Counted from the stretch's first letter, positions 41,891-51,260 are shown. The stretch: 64,000 nucleotides of DNA from Pyrinomonadaceae bacterium (GCA_021228405.1 JAJQRF010000014.1:58403-122402), one strand, 5' to 3'. Notes: generated from the sequence alone by a model not told the origin. Numbers and translations are program-made.

Positions 41891-41926
41891 TTTTAGAAAT
41901 CCTTAATAATTTCGTATCCTAAAAAT

Positions 41927-42814
41927 ATGAATAGCGACAAATACACGATCGGATTGGTGCAGATGGCGATGTCTGCGGATATTGACGAAAATTTACGGCG
42001 GGCGGGCGAATTCGTGCGCGAAGCGGCGGGCAAAGGCGCGAAAATCATTTGCTTGCCGGAAATGTTTCGCTCGCAGTATTTCTGCCAGCGCGAAGACGTT
42101 GATCTTTTTAATCTCGCGGAAACGATTCCGGGAAAATCGACGATGACCTTGGGCGTGATCGCACAGGAGTTGAAAGTGACGATCATCGCGCCGCTTTTTG
42201 AACGGCGCGGAGTCGGGATGCACCACAATTCGCTTGCCGTGATCGGCGAAGACGGCGAAATTGTCGGAATTTACCGAAAAATGCACATTCCCGACGACCC
42301 GGCTTATTACGAAAAATTTTATTTCACGCCCGGCGATCTCGGATTCAAGGTTTTTGAAACGCCGCAGGCAAAGGTCGGAACGCTCATCTGTTGGGATCAA
42401 TGGTTTCCCGAAGGCGCGCGTTTGACGGCTCTGCGCGGTGCGGAAATTCTTTTTTATCCGACCGCCATCGGCTGGCACCCCTTTGAAAAAGATGAAGTCG
42501 GCGCGTCACAGCAAGACGCTTGGCAGACGATTCAGCGTTCGCACGCGATCGCCAACGGGCTTTTCGTCGCCGCCGTCAACCGCGTCGGGCACGAAGTTTT
42601 CACGGAAGGCACGGACGGCATCCAATTCTGGGGACACAGCTTTGTCGCCGACCCGTTCGGTGTCGTTATCGCACAGGCAAGCTCGGATCAGGAAGAGGTT
42701 CTGGTCGTCGAGATCGACCGCGCCCGAATGGAAGACGTGCGCCGCAACTGGCAATTTTTACGCGACAGACGCATCGAAAACTACGGCGATTTACAGAAAA
42801 GATTTATAGATTAA
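41927..42814 (+). CDS. aguB: N-carbamoylputrescine amidase
   Basis: 295 residues. Nitrilase superfamily: Glu in CLPEMFRSQYFCQRED, Lys in YRKMHIPDDPAYYEKFYFTPGD, and Cys in LICWDQWFPEGARL form the triad. The segment QDAWQTIQRSHAIANGLFVAAVNRVG is specific for the N-carbamoylputrescine branch. Together with the following aguA (77-bp gap containing a repeat hairpin) it makes putrescine from agmatine; carbon dioxide and ammonia are released. Confidence 0.94.
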   Translation: MNSDKYTIGLVQMAMSADIDENLRRAGEFVREAAGKGAKIICLPEMFRSQYFCQREDVDLFNLAETIPGKSTMTLGVIAQELKVTIIAPLFERRGVGMHHNSLAVIGEDGEIVGIYRKMHIPDDPAYYEKFYFTPGDLGFKVFETPQAKVGTLICWDQWFPEGARLTALRGAEILFYPTAIGWHPFEKDEVGASQQDAWQTIQRSHAIANGLFVAAVNRVGHEVFTEGTDGIQFWGHSFVADPFGVVIAQASSDQEEVLVVEIDRARMEDVRRNWQFLRDRRIENYGDLQKRFID

Positions 42815-42817
42815 ACG

Positions 42818-42890
42818 GAAAGCGGAAAATGGAAGGTGGAAAATTAAAAACGATTCCATTTTCCATTTTCCGTTTTCCATTTTCCATTTT
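42818..42890. repeat. TTCCATTTTCC short tandem repeat hairpin ending at the aguA start
   Basis: GGAAAATGGAAGGTGGAAAA (from about 42824) and TTCCATTTTCCATTTTCCGT (42855 onward) are inverted. TTTCCATTTT is directly followed by the aguA ATG at 42891. Confidence 0.88.
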
Positions 42891-43952
42891 ATGAAACAAA
42901 CTCCATCAGAAGCGGGATTTAAGTTTCCTGCCGAATGGGAAAAACATCGGGCGACGTGGATCGGCTGGTGTTCTAACAAAAACGATTTTCCGGGGAAAAT
43001 TGCGCCGATTCACTGGGTTTACGGCGAAATCACGCGCAAATTGATCGAAGCGGGCGAAACTGTAGCGATTCTCGTTCAGGACGAAAAACACGAAGCGAAG
43101 GCGCGAAATATTTTAACGAAGGTCGGTGCGGATTTTACAAAAATCGAATTTTATCAAATCCCGCACAATCGCGGTTGGATGCGCGATTCGGGACCGATGT
43201 TCGTCAAAAACGATGCCACGCAGGAAGTCGCCGTTATCAAATTCAAATTCAACGCGTGGGCGAAATACGACGATTGGAAATTGGACAACAAAGTCGCGGT
43301 TAAATTTGCCGAAGAGAAAAACCGCAAGATTTTTCACGTCGAATACGAAAACAAGGAAGTCGTTTTAGAAGGCGGTGCAATTGACTTAAACGGAACGGGC
43401 ACAATTTTGACGACCGAAGAATGTTTGCTCGATTACGAAACACAAACGCGCAATCCGCATCTTTCGCGCGAAGATTACGAGAAAGTTTTCGCCGAAAACC
43501 TCGGCGCGACGAATACGCTCTGGCTGAATAAAGGAATCGTCGGCGACGACACGCACGGACACGTTGACGATTTCTGCCGTTTTACCGACGAAAAAACGAT
43601 CGTCCTGGCGGAAGAAAAAAATCCTTCGGACGCGAATCATCGAATTTTGGAAGAAAATCGCGAACGGCTTCAAGATTTTGAATTAGAAAACGGTGAAAAA
43701 CCCGGAATCATTCGTTTGCCGATGCCCGCGCCTTTGATCTTCGACGGGCAAAGACTGCCCGCAAGTTACGCAAATTTTTATATTGCCAATGAAAGCGTTC
43801 TGGTTCCGACCTTCAACGACGCGAACGACCGCCTCGCGCTCGGCATTTTGAGCGAGCTTTTCCCGACACGGAAAATCGTCGGGATTCACGCCGTCGATCT
43901 CGTCTGGGGCTTGGGAACGCTTCATTGTCTGACTCAGCAAGAGCCGATTTAA
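42891..43952 (+). CDS. aguA: Agmatine deiminase
   Basis: 353 residues. Converts agmatine to N-carbamoylputrescine. Recognised by KFPAEWEKHRATWIGW, NRGWMRDSGPMFV, EGGAIDLNGTGTILTTEECLL, the catalytic His in DDTHGHVDDFCRF, and the nucleophile Cys in GTLHCLTQQEP at the C-terminus. Acts just before AguB in the same pathway. The start codon follows the repeat hairpin with no visible Shine-Dalgarno sequence. Confidence 0.97.
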   Translation: MKQTPSEAGFKFPAEWEKHRATWIGWCSNKNDFPGKIAPIHWVYGEITRKLIEAGETVAILVQDEKHEAKARNILTKVGADFTKIEFYQIPHNRGWMRDSGPMFVKNDATQEVAVIKFKFNAWAKYDDWKLDNKVAVKFAEEKNRKIFHVEYENKEVVLEGGAIDLNGTGTILTTEECLLDYETQTRNPHLSREDYEKVFAENLGATNTLWLNKGIVGDDTHGHVDDFCRFTDEKTIVLAEEKNPSDANHRILEENRERLQDFELENGEKPGIIRLPMPAPLIFDGQRLPASYANFYIANESVLVPTFNDANDRLALGILSELFPTRKIVGIHAVDLVWGLGTLHCLTQQEPI

Positions 43953-43956
43953 AGGA

Positions 43957-44098
43957 AGATTTTGCCCACGAAAGAAACGAAAAGGACGAAAAAGAAATAA
44001 TTGTTAATTGTAAATGGTTAATTGTTAATTGAAAGAGATGGAACGTTTTATGATTCACCAAACTTTCGTTCTTTTCGTGTGTTTCGTGGGCAGAAAAT
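43957..44098. repeat. Composite palindromic element (GCCCACGAAAGAAACGAA arms, GTTAATT core)
   Basis: Outer arms TTTTGCCCACGAAAGAAACG (43961) and TTCGTTCTTTTCGTGTGTTTCG-type right arm (44065-44092) flank TTGTTAATTGTAAATGGTTA (43999-44034). The same arrangement as 15775-15922. Confidence 0.85.
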
Positions 44099-44240
44099 AA
44101 AACTTTCCATCTATTGCCGCTGAAATTTCATCATAACAGCCGATAACAAAAACGTCGGTTTTGTAAAATTGGATTTTAGCGGTTATACTTTTCGGCAGTC
44201 TTACCAAATTCGTATTACCCCTAAAATTCGTGTGAAAGAG

Positions 44241-45101
44241 ATGAAACTTGCGGGAGAAAAAAGGGTAAAGTTGTCTAAAAGAATCGGTAATTATGTCGGT
44301 TCGCAAACGCCTCTGCGCGATCTGGCGGGAAATTTGTCGAGATATGCGCGCTATGCCATCAATGAGGCGAACAGTCTTTCGCTCGAAAAGATCAATATTA
44401 AAATTGCGCGTCTGCCGAAAAAGCTCGACGGTTTCCGGCTGATACATCTTTCCGACATTCATCACAGCCCGTTTACGAATCTCGAACATATTGCGCGCGC
44501 CGTCAAAATCTCCAACCGTCTGAAGCCCGATCTCTTTGTTCTGACGGGCGATTATGTTTCGCACGAACCCGAATACATCGAGCCTGTCGCCGAAGTTTTG
44601 GGCGGATTGAAGGCGGAATACGGAACTTTTGCGTGTCTCGGAAATCACGATCACTGGACGGACGCGGAGTTTGTCACGAAATCGTTTCGCGCCAACGGCA
44701 TCAGCGTTTTAATCAACGAAGGCATTCGTTTTGAAGCGCGTGACGCTTCGTTCTGGCTGGCGGGCGTAGATGATTATATGGTCGGGAAAACCGATCTGCC
44801 GTCGGCTTTGCGCGGTTCTTACGCGGACGAGATGAAGCTTCTGCTGGCGCATAATCCGATCATTTTCCGGCAAGCGGTGCGTTACGGCGTTGACCTCGTT
44901 TTGAGCGGACACACGCACGGCGGACAGGTTAAGATACGCGACACGGAAAAGAAAATTTTCGCGCGCCGCAAACTTTCCAACGGTCTGCACGAGCGTAAAG
45001 ATTCGCAAATTTATATCACACGCGGCATCGGCACGGTCGTTTTGCCCGTGCGTTATCAGTGTCCGCCCGAAATTTCTCTGATCGAACTCACTTGCGCTTG
45101 A
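44241..45101 (+). CDS. Metallophosphoesterase (YaeI-type)
   Basis: 286 residues from the ATG at 44241 (GAAAGAG upstream); an upstream TTG at 44169 would add 24 residues. Calcineurin-type motifs: LSDIHHSP (D-x-H), LTGDYVS (G-D), CLGNHDHW (GNHD), LLAHNP, and SGHTHGGQ (GHTH). Members of this subgroup hydrolyse phosphodiesters and, in some bacteria, UDP-diacylglucosamine in lipid A synthesis (LpxG). The N-terminus has no clear membrane helix in this start, only a basic amphipathic region. It precedes pgsA. Confidence 0.9.
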   Translation: MKLAGEKRVKLSKRIGNYVGSQTPLRDLAGNLSRYARYAINEANSLSLEKINIKIARLPKKLDGFRLIHLSDIHHSPFTNLEHIARAVKISNRLKPDLFVLTGDYVSHEPEYIEPVAEVLGGLKAEYGTFACLGNHDHWTDAEFVTKSFRANGISVLINEGIRFEARDASFWLAGVDDYMVGKTDLPSALRGSYADEMKLLLAHNPIIFRQAVRYGVDLVLSGHTHGGQVKIRDTEKKIFARRKLSNGLHERKDSQIYITRGIGTVVLPVRYQCPPEISLIELTCA

Positions 45102-45162
45102 TCGGCAATGTTTTATTATTAATACTTCGACTTTTTAAAATATTGGCGAAAATATCCGAAAA

Positions 45163-45756
45163 ATGGCTTCAAACGTTGTCACAATCCCAAATCTCCTGAC
45201 TCTTCTGCGAATGGTTTTGATTCCCGTTTTTGCGATTCTTCTGTATTACGGATACAGCGGAACCGCGCTCGTCGTGTTTTTGATCGCGGGAATTTCCGAC
45301 GGCGTTGACGGTTTCGTAGCGCGGCGTTTTAATCAGGAATCGGCACTCGGCACGATCATCGACCCGATCGCCGACAAACTTCTGATGACGACCGCTTTTA
45401 TCATTCTTACCCTGCCGAATATTATGCCGCAGACGAAGCATTTGCCCGTTCCTTTCTGGGTTACGGCTTCGGTCATCGGGCGCGACGTGCTAATCATCAC
45501 GGTCGCCGGCGCGATCAATATTATGACCGGATTTCGCGGTTTCAAGCCTTCCTATCTCGGCAAAATGAGCACGCTCGTGCAGGTTGTCGCTGTCACGATA
45601 ATTCTTTTCGCCGCCGTTTACGGCTTCACGTTTTTTCTCCCGACGGTTTACACGCTCGTCGTGCTTTTCGCCTTTCTTTCGGGCGTTCACTACATCTTTT
45701 TCGTTGCGAAATTGATGAAGGAAGAAGAAAAATCGCCGAAACAGACCGAACAATAA
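45163..45756 (+). CDS. pgsA: CDP-diacylglycerol-glycerol-3-phosphate 3-phosphatidyltransferase
   Basis: 197 residues with about five membrane segments. The CDP-alcohol phosphotransferase motif D-G-x2-A-R-x8-G-x3-D-x3-D is in SDGVDGFVARRFNQESALGT followed by IIDPIADKL. Starts NVVTIPNLLTLLRMVLIPVF, typical for PgsA. It makes phosphatidylglycerol phosphate, the first step to phosphatidylglycerol, in the inner membrane. The acyltransferase at 32342 would act earlier in the same pathway. Confidence 0.94.
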   Translation: MASNVVTIPNLLTLLRMVLIPVFAILLYYGYSGTALVVFLIAGISDGVDGFVARRFNQESALGTIIDPIADKLLMTTAFIILTLPNIMPQTKHLPVPFWVTASVIGRDVLIITVAGAINIMTGFRGFKPSYLGKMSTLVQVVAVTIILFAAVYGFTFFLPTVYTLVVLFAFLSGVHYIFFVAKLMKEEEKSPKQTEQ

Positions 45757-45801
45757 TAAAGTTCAAGATTGTGTAAATAACGTGAATCCGGGATCAGGAA
45801 A

Positions 45802-45900
45802 AGTTACCCGCGAATCACGCGAAAGGCGCGAAAAAAAATAAGAAACCCGGATTTTACAATCTTGGACTGACGATCTGCGCGGGTTTCGCGGGCAAGATCG
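45802..45900. repeat. Palindromic element ACCCGCGAATCACGCGAAAG
   Basis: The left arm ACCCGCGAATCACGCGAAAG (45806) and right arm ATCTGCGCGGGTTTCGCGGG (45872-45891) are imperfect inverted copies of the GCCCGCGAAAC family. Confidence 0.75.
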
Positions 45901-45919
45901 AATGTAATTTCCAGAATAG

Positions 45920-45983
45920 TTGAGAGTCCCGCGTTTACGCGGCTTTCCGCTGAGTATTTGCCGCCTGAAGGCGGGACTCTCAA
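45920..45983. repeat. Palindromic element TTGAGAGTCCCGC
   Basis: TTGAGAGTCCCGCGTTTACG (45920) and CTGAAGGCGGGACTCTCAA (45965-45983) are inverted arms; followed by CGCTTAAAA, as in the copy at 17099-17177. Confidence 0.85.
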
Positions 45984-46062
45984 CGCTTAAAATCATTATT
46001 CTAAAATCTGGTCACGCTCCCTTGCGGTCGCGTTTCCGCCTGTATCGGTCGTTCCCAAATGT

Positions 46063-46293
46063 GACATTAAACCGAACTTTTATGACATTAAACAGATCGA
46101 TTGTGATATTGAACCGAACTTTTATGACATTAAACCGATCGGCTATAAAATTAAACAAATCGGTAGATACATTTTACAGATCGGCTTTGATATTAAACCG
46201 ATCAATTCTTGTATTTCACAGATCGATTGTGATATTTAACTGATCGGTTATAACATTTCACCGAACTTTTGTGACATTTCACCGAACTTTTTC
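46063..46293. repeat. Array C: 11 degenerate units of exactly 21 bp
   Basis: Units start at 46063+21n, with consensus near GACATTAAACCGATCGATTG plus T. GACATT/GATATT/AACATT heads combine with AAAC/TTCA and CGAACTTT/AGATCGAT/CGATCGG tails. No slips in 231 bp. A forward frame gives heptapeptides of the TLNRSIV type but without ribosome site. Unrelated in sequence to arrays A and B. Confidence 0.95.
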
Positions 46294-46393
46294 TGCTTTA
46301 CTGAAAATATTTCAGCCATATCAAAAACATTGTCTTTCCATCGGTAAAAACTGCACTGTAAAACTGCATTTCTACTTTTTCAGAGGGAACATA

Positions 46394-49054
46394 ATGGGAA
46401 AAACATTTTATCTACCGCAATCATTAATCACGAAAACAATACTTATTCTGGGAATTTTCACAATTCTTTCGACAAATTTCGTCAACGGACAGGAAACGCC
46501 GTGCCTCGATCTGAGAAACGGGAAAATCGAATTTGTAAAACTCGAAAAAAAGGGTCTGAAAAATACTTGCCGAAACCGTCGGGAAAATCCTTCGGTAAGA
46601 AATCAGGGCTTTGGCGAGATCATTCTTTCGGGCAATATCACCCATCAAAACGGCGTGCGGATGAGCGGAATCACGATGACGCTTACGGATTTGGGCAACC
46701 AGACCAGCCGCACGGTGATTTCGGACGAAACGGGAAATTATCGTTTCGACAACATCCCGTTCGGCGCGCGCGTCGAACTTGCGCCGTCGCGTGAAGGCTA
46801 CAATTTTTATCCGCCCGCCGTGATCTTTGAAGGAATCGTCGAAAGCGAAGTCTGGAATTTTATCGCGGTCGGTCCGCCGCCCGAAGAACCGCCGCCGCCG
46901 CCGGGAACGCCGATTCTGGCGTGGTCGAGTTTTTATAATCATTCGTCAAATCTGAACGACTGGAACGCGATGTTCGGACGCGACGCGCAGGGCAACACTT
47001 ATCTCGGCGGAACCTCCTTCGCCAGCGAAAACGGCGGAACCGACATCACGCTTTCAAAGCTCGACGTAAACGGCAATCTGCTCTGGTCGCAAACCTTTGA
47101 CGGTTCCGCTCATTATCACGACGGTCTGAACGAAATCGCGGTCGATGCAGGCGGAAACAGTTATCTGACAGGTTATACATACAGCCTTCCGACGAACGGA
47201 AATCTCAACAGTTACGATTATGTCGTGCTGAAATACGACCCGAACGGCAATCTGCTCTGGTCGAAAACTTACGGGAAAACGAACGGCTACGACGATTTTC
47301 CCGCTTCCTTAAAGATCGACGGCGCGGGAAATGTCTATGTTACGGGCTATTCGTGGGACGAAAACGTTTTTGCCGATTATGCGACGATCAAATACGACAC
47401 GAACGGAAACCGTCTTTGGGTGAGCCGATTTGCAACTAATGTCGGCGAAGCCGCCAACGATCTGGCAGTCGATGCGAACGGAAACGTTTATGTCACGGGC
47501 GTGGCACAGAACGGCTTGCAGGGCGGAAGCGAAGATATTTTTACGATCAAATACAATTCAAACGGTCAGATGCTCTGGCAAAATCGTTATAATTCGCCGG
47601 ACAACGACAGCGACGAAGGTTTTCAGATCAAACTCGACGGCGCGGGAAATGTGATCGTGATGGGCGAAAGCTACGTCAATTTTAACGCCGAAACCGTCGT
47701 GCAAAAGATCAACGGCGCGGACGGAACGAATATGTGGGTCAGGCATTACGTCGTTCCCGACAGCCTCGAAGGAAGCGTTCCGAACACGATGGCGGTCGAT
47801 GCGGACAGCAACATCATCGTGACGGGAATGACCAATCTTTCGCAGGATTTTTACGAAGTCGATACATTTATCACGAAATTCGACGCAAGCGGCAACGTCG
47901 TCTGGCTGAAAACTTACGACGGTCCGGGCGATGCGGATTACGACGGCGATGCAAAAGTCACGCTCGATGCGGACGGCAACGTTTACGTCGGGTTGACTTC
48001 CGAAGGCTTTGCCAACGCCGATATGCAGATCATCAAATATTCGCCGGCGGGCGATGAAATATGGAAATTCCGTTACGGCAGTCCGTATTTCGATCTTGAC
48101 GCTTTTACCGATTTTCGCGCTCCGGCTTCAAAAAATACGATACAGATCGACGCGGACGGAAGTTTGTATATCGCCGGAGAGTCTTACATTCCCGATCAGG
48201 GCACGAATCTGGTCGTTTTCAAACTCGACCCCGAACCGCAACTGCGCGCCGTTCCGTTCGATTTCGACGGCGACAAAAAAGCCGACATCGCCGTTTACCG
48301 TCCCGAAACGGGAAGCTGGTATTATCTGAAAAGCTCGAACGGCTCGTTTACCGCGATCAATTGGGGCGTTGCGACCGACAAACTCGTTCCGTCCGATTAC
48401 GACGGCGACGGAAAATATGACGCGGCGGTTTACCGCAACGGGAATTGGTATGTGCTGAAATCTGCGGACGGAGGCTTTACTTCAAACAGTTTCGGACTGC
48501 CGACCGACACGCCCGTTCCGTCCGATTTCGACAACGACGGACGCGCCGATCTGACCGTTTTCCGACAGGGAATCTGGCATACGCTCCAAAGTTCCGACAA
48601 TTTATACAAAGCGAAACAATTCGGCTCGGCATCCGACCGCCCGATTCCTTCGGACTATGACAGCAACCGCCGCAGTGATGTCGCCGTTTTCCGCAACGGC
48701 TCGTGGTTCGTGCAGTATCAAACCGAACTTCCTCTGAACTCGATTCAATTCGGCAGTCAGACCGACAAACCCGTGCAGGCTGATTACGACGGCGACAAAA
48801 AGACCGACTACGCCGTTTTCAGGCAGGGAAACTGGTATATCTGGCAAAGCAAAACGAACTCGATGAAATCGATCCAATGGGGATTGGCAACCGATATTCC
48901 CGTTCCGGCTGATTATGACGGCGACGGCAAAACTGACGCGGCGGTTTACCGCAACGGGGGTTGGTATATCTTACGAAGTTCGGATAACGGCTATAACGCG
49001 GTCAGTTTCGGACTCGGCACCGATATTCCGATTCCCTCGGTTTATTCGAGATAA
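46394..49054 (+). CDS. Secreted protein with regulatory-like domain, SBBP repeats and FG-GAP propeller
   Basis: 886 residues from MGKTFYLPQ (ATG 46394, AGAGGGAAC upstream); an upstream extension would translate array C and is rejected. Signal peptide (to about residue 35). A carboxypeptidase-regulatory-like domain (about 75-160: GEIILSGNITHQNGVRMSG, DETGNYRFDNIPFG), then a Pro-rich hinge (PPPEEPPPPPGTP), SBBP/propeller repeats (about 170-610: LDVNGNLLWSQTF, VDANGNVYVTGVA) and FG-GAP/VCBS repeats with DYDGDGK loops (about 615-886). Surface or secreted adhesion or binding role is likely; no catalytic residues seen. Followed by a terminator. Confidence 0.85.
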   Translation: MGKTFYLPQSLITKTILILGIFTILSTNFVNGQETPCLDLRNGKIEFVKLEKKGLKNTCRNRRENPSVRNQGFGEIILSGNITHQNGVRMSGITMTLTDLGNQTSRTVISDETGNYRFDNIPFGARVELAPSREGYNFYPPAVIFEGIVESEVWNFIAVGPPPEEPPPPPGTPILAWSSFYNHSSNLNDWNAMFGRDAQGNTYLGGTSFASENGGTDITLSKLDVNGNLLWSQTFDGSAHYHDGLNEIAVDAGGNSYLTGYTYSLPTNGNLNSYDYVVLKYDPNGNLLWSKTYGKTNGYDDFPASLKIDGAGNVYVTGYSWDENVFADYATIKYDTNGNRLWVSRFATNVGEAANDLAVDANGNVYVTGVAQNGLQGGSEDIFTIKYNSNGQMLWQNRYNSPDNDSDEGFQIKLDGAGNVIVMGESYVNFNAETVVQKINGADGTNMWVRHYVVPDSLEGSVPNTMAVDADSNIIVTGMTNLSQDFYEVDTFITKFDASGNVVWLKTYDGPGDADYDGDAKVTLDADGNVYVGLTSEGFANADMQIIKYSPAGDEIWKFRYGSPYFDLDAFTDFRAPASKNTIQIDADGSLYIAGESYIPDQGTNLVVFKLDPEPQLRAVPFDFDGDKKADIAVYRPETGSWYYLKSSNGSFTAINWGVATDKLVPSDYDGDGKYDAAVYRNGNWYVLKSADGGFTSNSFGLPTDTPVPSDFDNDGRADLTVFRQGIWHTLQSSDNLYKAKQFGSASDRPIPSDYDSNRRSDVAVFRNGSWFVQYQTELPLNSIQFGSQTDKPVQADYDGDKKTDYAVFRQGNWYIWQSKTNSMKSIQWGLATDIPVPADYDGDGKTDAAVYRNGGWYILRSSDNGYNAVSFGLGTDIPIPSVYSR

Positions 49055-49070
49055 TTTTGGTCAAAAAATA

Positions 49071-49111
49071 AAATCCGCCGCCTACGTTTCAAACGCAAGC
49101 GGCGGATTTTT
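49071..49111. terminator. Terminator after the propeller protein gene
   Basis: AAATCCGCCGC pairs with GCGGCGGATTT, followed by TTTTTG. Confidence 0.88.
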
Positions 49112-49183
49112 GTCGTTGAAGTTTATCAAATTATTATCTTTCAGGCGAAAATATTTTGTTTATATTTAATTGCTCATATAAAG

Positions 49184-49212
49184 TTGACAAAGACACACTC
49201 ACATCTTATAAT
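49184..49212 (+). promoter_or_regulatory. Consensus sigma70 promoter of dnaK
   Basis: TTGACA (49184-49189), 17 bp, TATAAT (49207-49212): a perfect match, 67 bp from the ATG. GGCT/AGCC (about 49220-49233) forms a small inverted repeat at the expected transcript start and could bind HspR, although it is not a clear HAIR site. Confidence 0.85.
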
Positions 49213-49278
49213 TTTTCTTGGCTCAGAAAAGCCGGATTTTTTATAATCGGAATTATTTTATTTATTGGAGAATTTAGA

Positions 49279-51213
49279 ATGAGCAAAATAATAGGTATTG
49301 ACTTGGGAACGACAAATTCGGTTGTCGCCGTGATGGAAGGCGGTGAGCCGGTCGTTATTACAAATGAAGAAGGCGGACGCACGACTCCTTCGGTCGTCGC
49401 GTTTACCAAAGACGGCAACCGTCTTGTCGGGCAAGTCGCCAAACGTCAAGCCGTCACAAATCCTGAAAACACTTTGTATTCGATCAAACGCTTCATCGGT
49501 CGCCGTTTTGACGAAGTCGGCGGTGAAATGAAGCAGGTTCCCTTTAAAGTGGAACGCGCAGGAAACGGCGACGTGAAAATCGACGCACAGGGCAAATCAT
49601 ACAGTCCGCCGGAAATTTCCGCGATGGTTTTGCAGAAATTGAAAAAAGCGGCGGAAGATTATCTCGGCGCGAAGGTCGATAAAGCAGTTATCACGGTTCC
49701 GGCTTATTTTAACGACGCACAGCGGCAGGCAACGAAAGATGCAGGTAAGATCGCCGGTCTGGAAGTGATGCGTATCGTCAACGAACCGACTGCCGCCGCA
49801 CTTGCTTACGGTTTGGACAAGAAAAAAGACGAAATGATAATCGTTTTCGACTTCGGCGGCGGAACGTTCGACGTTTCGGTTCTCGAAGTCGGCGAAGGCG
49901 TGGTCGAAGTTAAATCGACCAACGGCGACACGCACTTGGGCGGCGACGACGTTGACGAAGCTTTGATCAAATGGATCATCGACGAGTTCAAAAAAGATCA
50001 GGGAATCGACCTGACAAGCGACAAAATGGCGTTGCAGCGTCTGAAAGAAGCGGGCGAAAAAGCGAAGATCGAGCTTTCGAGCGCGATGGAAACCGAGATC
50101 AACCTGCCTTTCATCACGGCTGACGCTTCGGGTCCGAAACATCTCGTGATGAAACTGACGCGTGCGAAATTTGAAGCATTGATCGAACCGCTTCTGAAAC
50201 GCCTGATGCCGCCGGTCGAACAAGCGATCAAAGACGCAGGTTTGACGGCGAAAGACATTCAGGAAATCGTGCTTGTCGGCGGTTCGACGCGTATCCCGAA
50301 AGTTCAGGAAATGGTTAAGGAGTTTTTCGGCAAAGAACCGAACAAAACCGTTAATCCCGACGAAGTCGTTGCGCTCGGCGCGGCAGTTCAGGCGGCAGTT
50401 CTCGGCGGTGAAAAAACCGACATTCTCCTTCTCGACGTGACACCCTTGACGCTCGGCATCGAAACTTTGGGCGGTGTGTTTACGCAAATGATCCAGCGCA
50501 ACACGACGATCCCGACGCGCAAATCGGAAATCTTTTCGACCGCTTCGGACAACCAGACTTCGGTCGAAGTCCACGTTTTGCAGGGCGAAAGACCGATGGC
50601 GGCGGACAACAAAACGCTCGGAAAATTCCACTTGGTAGGAATTCCGCCGGCACCGCGCGGCGTTCCGCAAGTCGAAGTAACCTTCGATATTGACGCGAAC
50701 GGTATCGTCAACGTTTCGGCGAAAGATGTCGGCACGGGACGCGAGCAAAAGATCACGATCACTTCATCGAGCGGTTTGTCGAAGGAAGAGATCGACAAGA
50801 TGATGAAGGATGCCGAGTCGCACGCGGGCGAAGACAACAAGCGCAAGGAAACTATCGAAGCGCGCAATCGTCTGGACGGTTTGGTTTATTCGGTCGAAAA
50901 AACCTTTGGCGAAAATAAGGACAAACTCGACGCGGCGGCTTCGGGCGAACTCGAATCGGCAATTGCCGAAGCGAAAACCGCACTCGCGGGCGAAGATTCG
51001 CAAGTGATGAATTCGGCTTTCGACCGTTTGCAGACGGCTTCGCACAAATTGGCGGAAGTTCTTTACAGCCAATCGAGCGCACCGGCTGACGCATCGACCG
51101 AAGAACAAGCTTCTTCAGCGAGTGCAGGCGGCGACGGAGGAAGCACGACGAGTTCGGCGGACGATAACGTGATCGATGCCGAATATGTCGATGTCGAGGA
51201 CGAAAAGAAGTAA
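49279..51213 (+). CDS. dnaK: Molecular chaperone DnaK
   Basis: 644 residues from [14 protein letters not shown] (ATG 49279, GGAGAA upstream); the frame upstream is not coding. ATPase domain with [34 protein letters not shown] and [12 protein letters not shown]; substrate-binding domain with [17 protein letters not shown]; lid and a long Ser/Ala/Gly-rich tail ending in [13 protein letters not shown] perfect sigma70-type promoter lies upstream. No grpE is present next to it. The hairpin downstream (51261-51304) may partly stop transcription before dnaJ. Confidence 0.98.
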   Translation: MSKIIGIDLGTTNSVVAVMEGGEPVVITNEEGGRTTPSVVAFTKDGNRLVGQVAKRQAVTNPENTLYSIKRFIGRRFDEVGGEMKQVPFKVERAGNGDVKIDAQGKSYSPPEISAMVLQKLKKAAEDYLGAKVDKAVITVPAYFNDAQRQATKDAGKIAGLEVMRIVNEPTAAALAYGLDKKKDEMIIVFDFGGGTFDVSVLEVGEGVVEVKSTNGDTHLGGDDVDEALIKWIIDEFKKDQGIDLTSDKMALQRLKEAGEKAKIELSSAMETEINLPFITADASGPKHLVMKLTRAKFEALIEPLLKRLMPPVEQAIKDAGLTAKDIQEIVLVGGSTRIPKVQEMVKEFFGKEPNKTVNPDEVVALGAAVQAAVLGGEKTDILLLDVTPLTLGIETLGGVFTQMIQRNTTIPTRKSEIFSTASDNQTSVEVHVLQGERPMAADNKTLGKFHLVGIPPAPRGVPQVEVTFDIDANGIVNVSAKDVGTGREQKITITSSSGLSKEEIDKMMKDAESHAGEDNKRKETIEARNRLDGLVYSVEKTFGENKDKLDAAASGELESAIAEAKTALAGEDSQVMNSAFDRLQTASHKLAEVLYSQSSAPADASTEEQASSASAGGDGGSTTSSADDNVIDAEYVDVEDEKK

Positions 51214-51260
51214 AGCAAAATAATTAAGGCAAAAGGCAAAACTCTCAATGCCTGAAATTA

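Larger units (their letters stand above)
45757..46393. other. 637-bp gene-free stretch holding two palindromes, a dispersed repeat and array C
   Basis: In order: a GAAA-type palindrome (45802-45900), a GAGAGTCCCGC palindrome (45920-45983), TTGCGGTCGCGTTTCCGCCT (46018-46045, twin at 21773-21801), array C (46063-46293), then 100 bp of leader with the ribosome site CAGAGGGAAC for the next gene. Open frames here are translations of repeats. Confidence 0.85.

Noticed and set aside
45920..46243. 107-codon forward frame over a palindrome and array C
   Set aside because: It crosses a palindromic repeat and array units; composition is only repeat translation.
7555..46293. CRISPR arrays for the three 21-bp tracts
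   Set aside because: Units follow each other without spacers, are too short, and there is no cas gene.
46271..46393. N-terminal extension of the propeller protein
   Set aside because: It would translate array C units; the ATG at 46394 has a ribosome site and starts a signal peptide.
49156..49278. N-terminal extension of DnaK
   Set aside because: It overlaps the promoter; DnaK starts at [10 protein letters not shown].
49597..50748. 383-codon frame antisense to dnaK
   Set aside because: Mirror frame of a highly conserved gene with strong codon bias; no known antisense protein is credible here.
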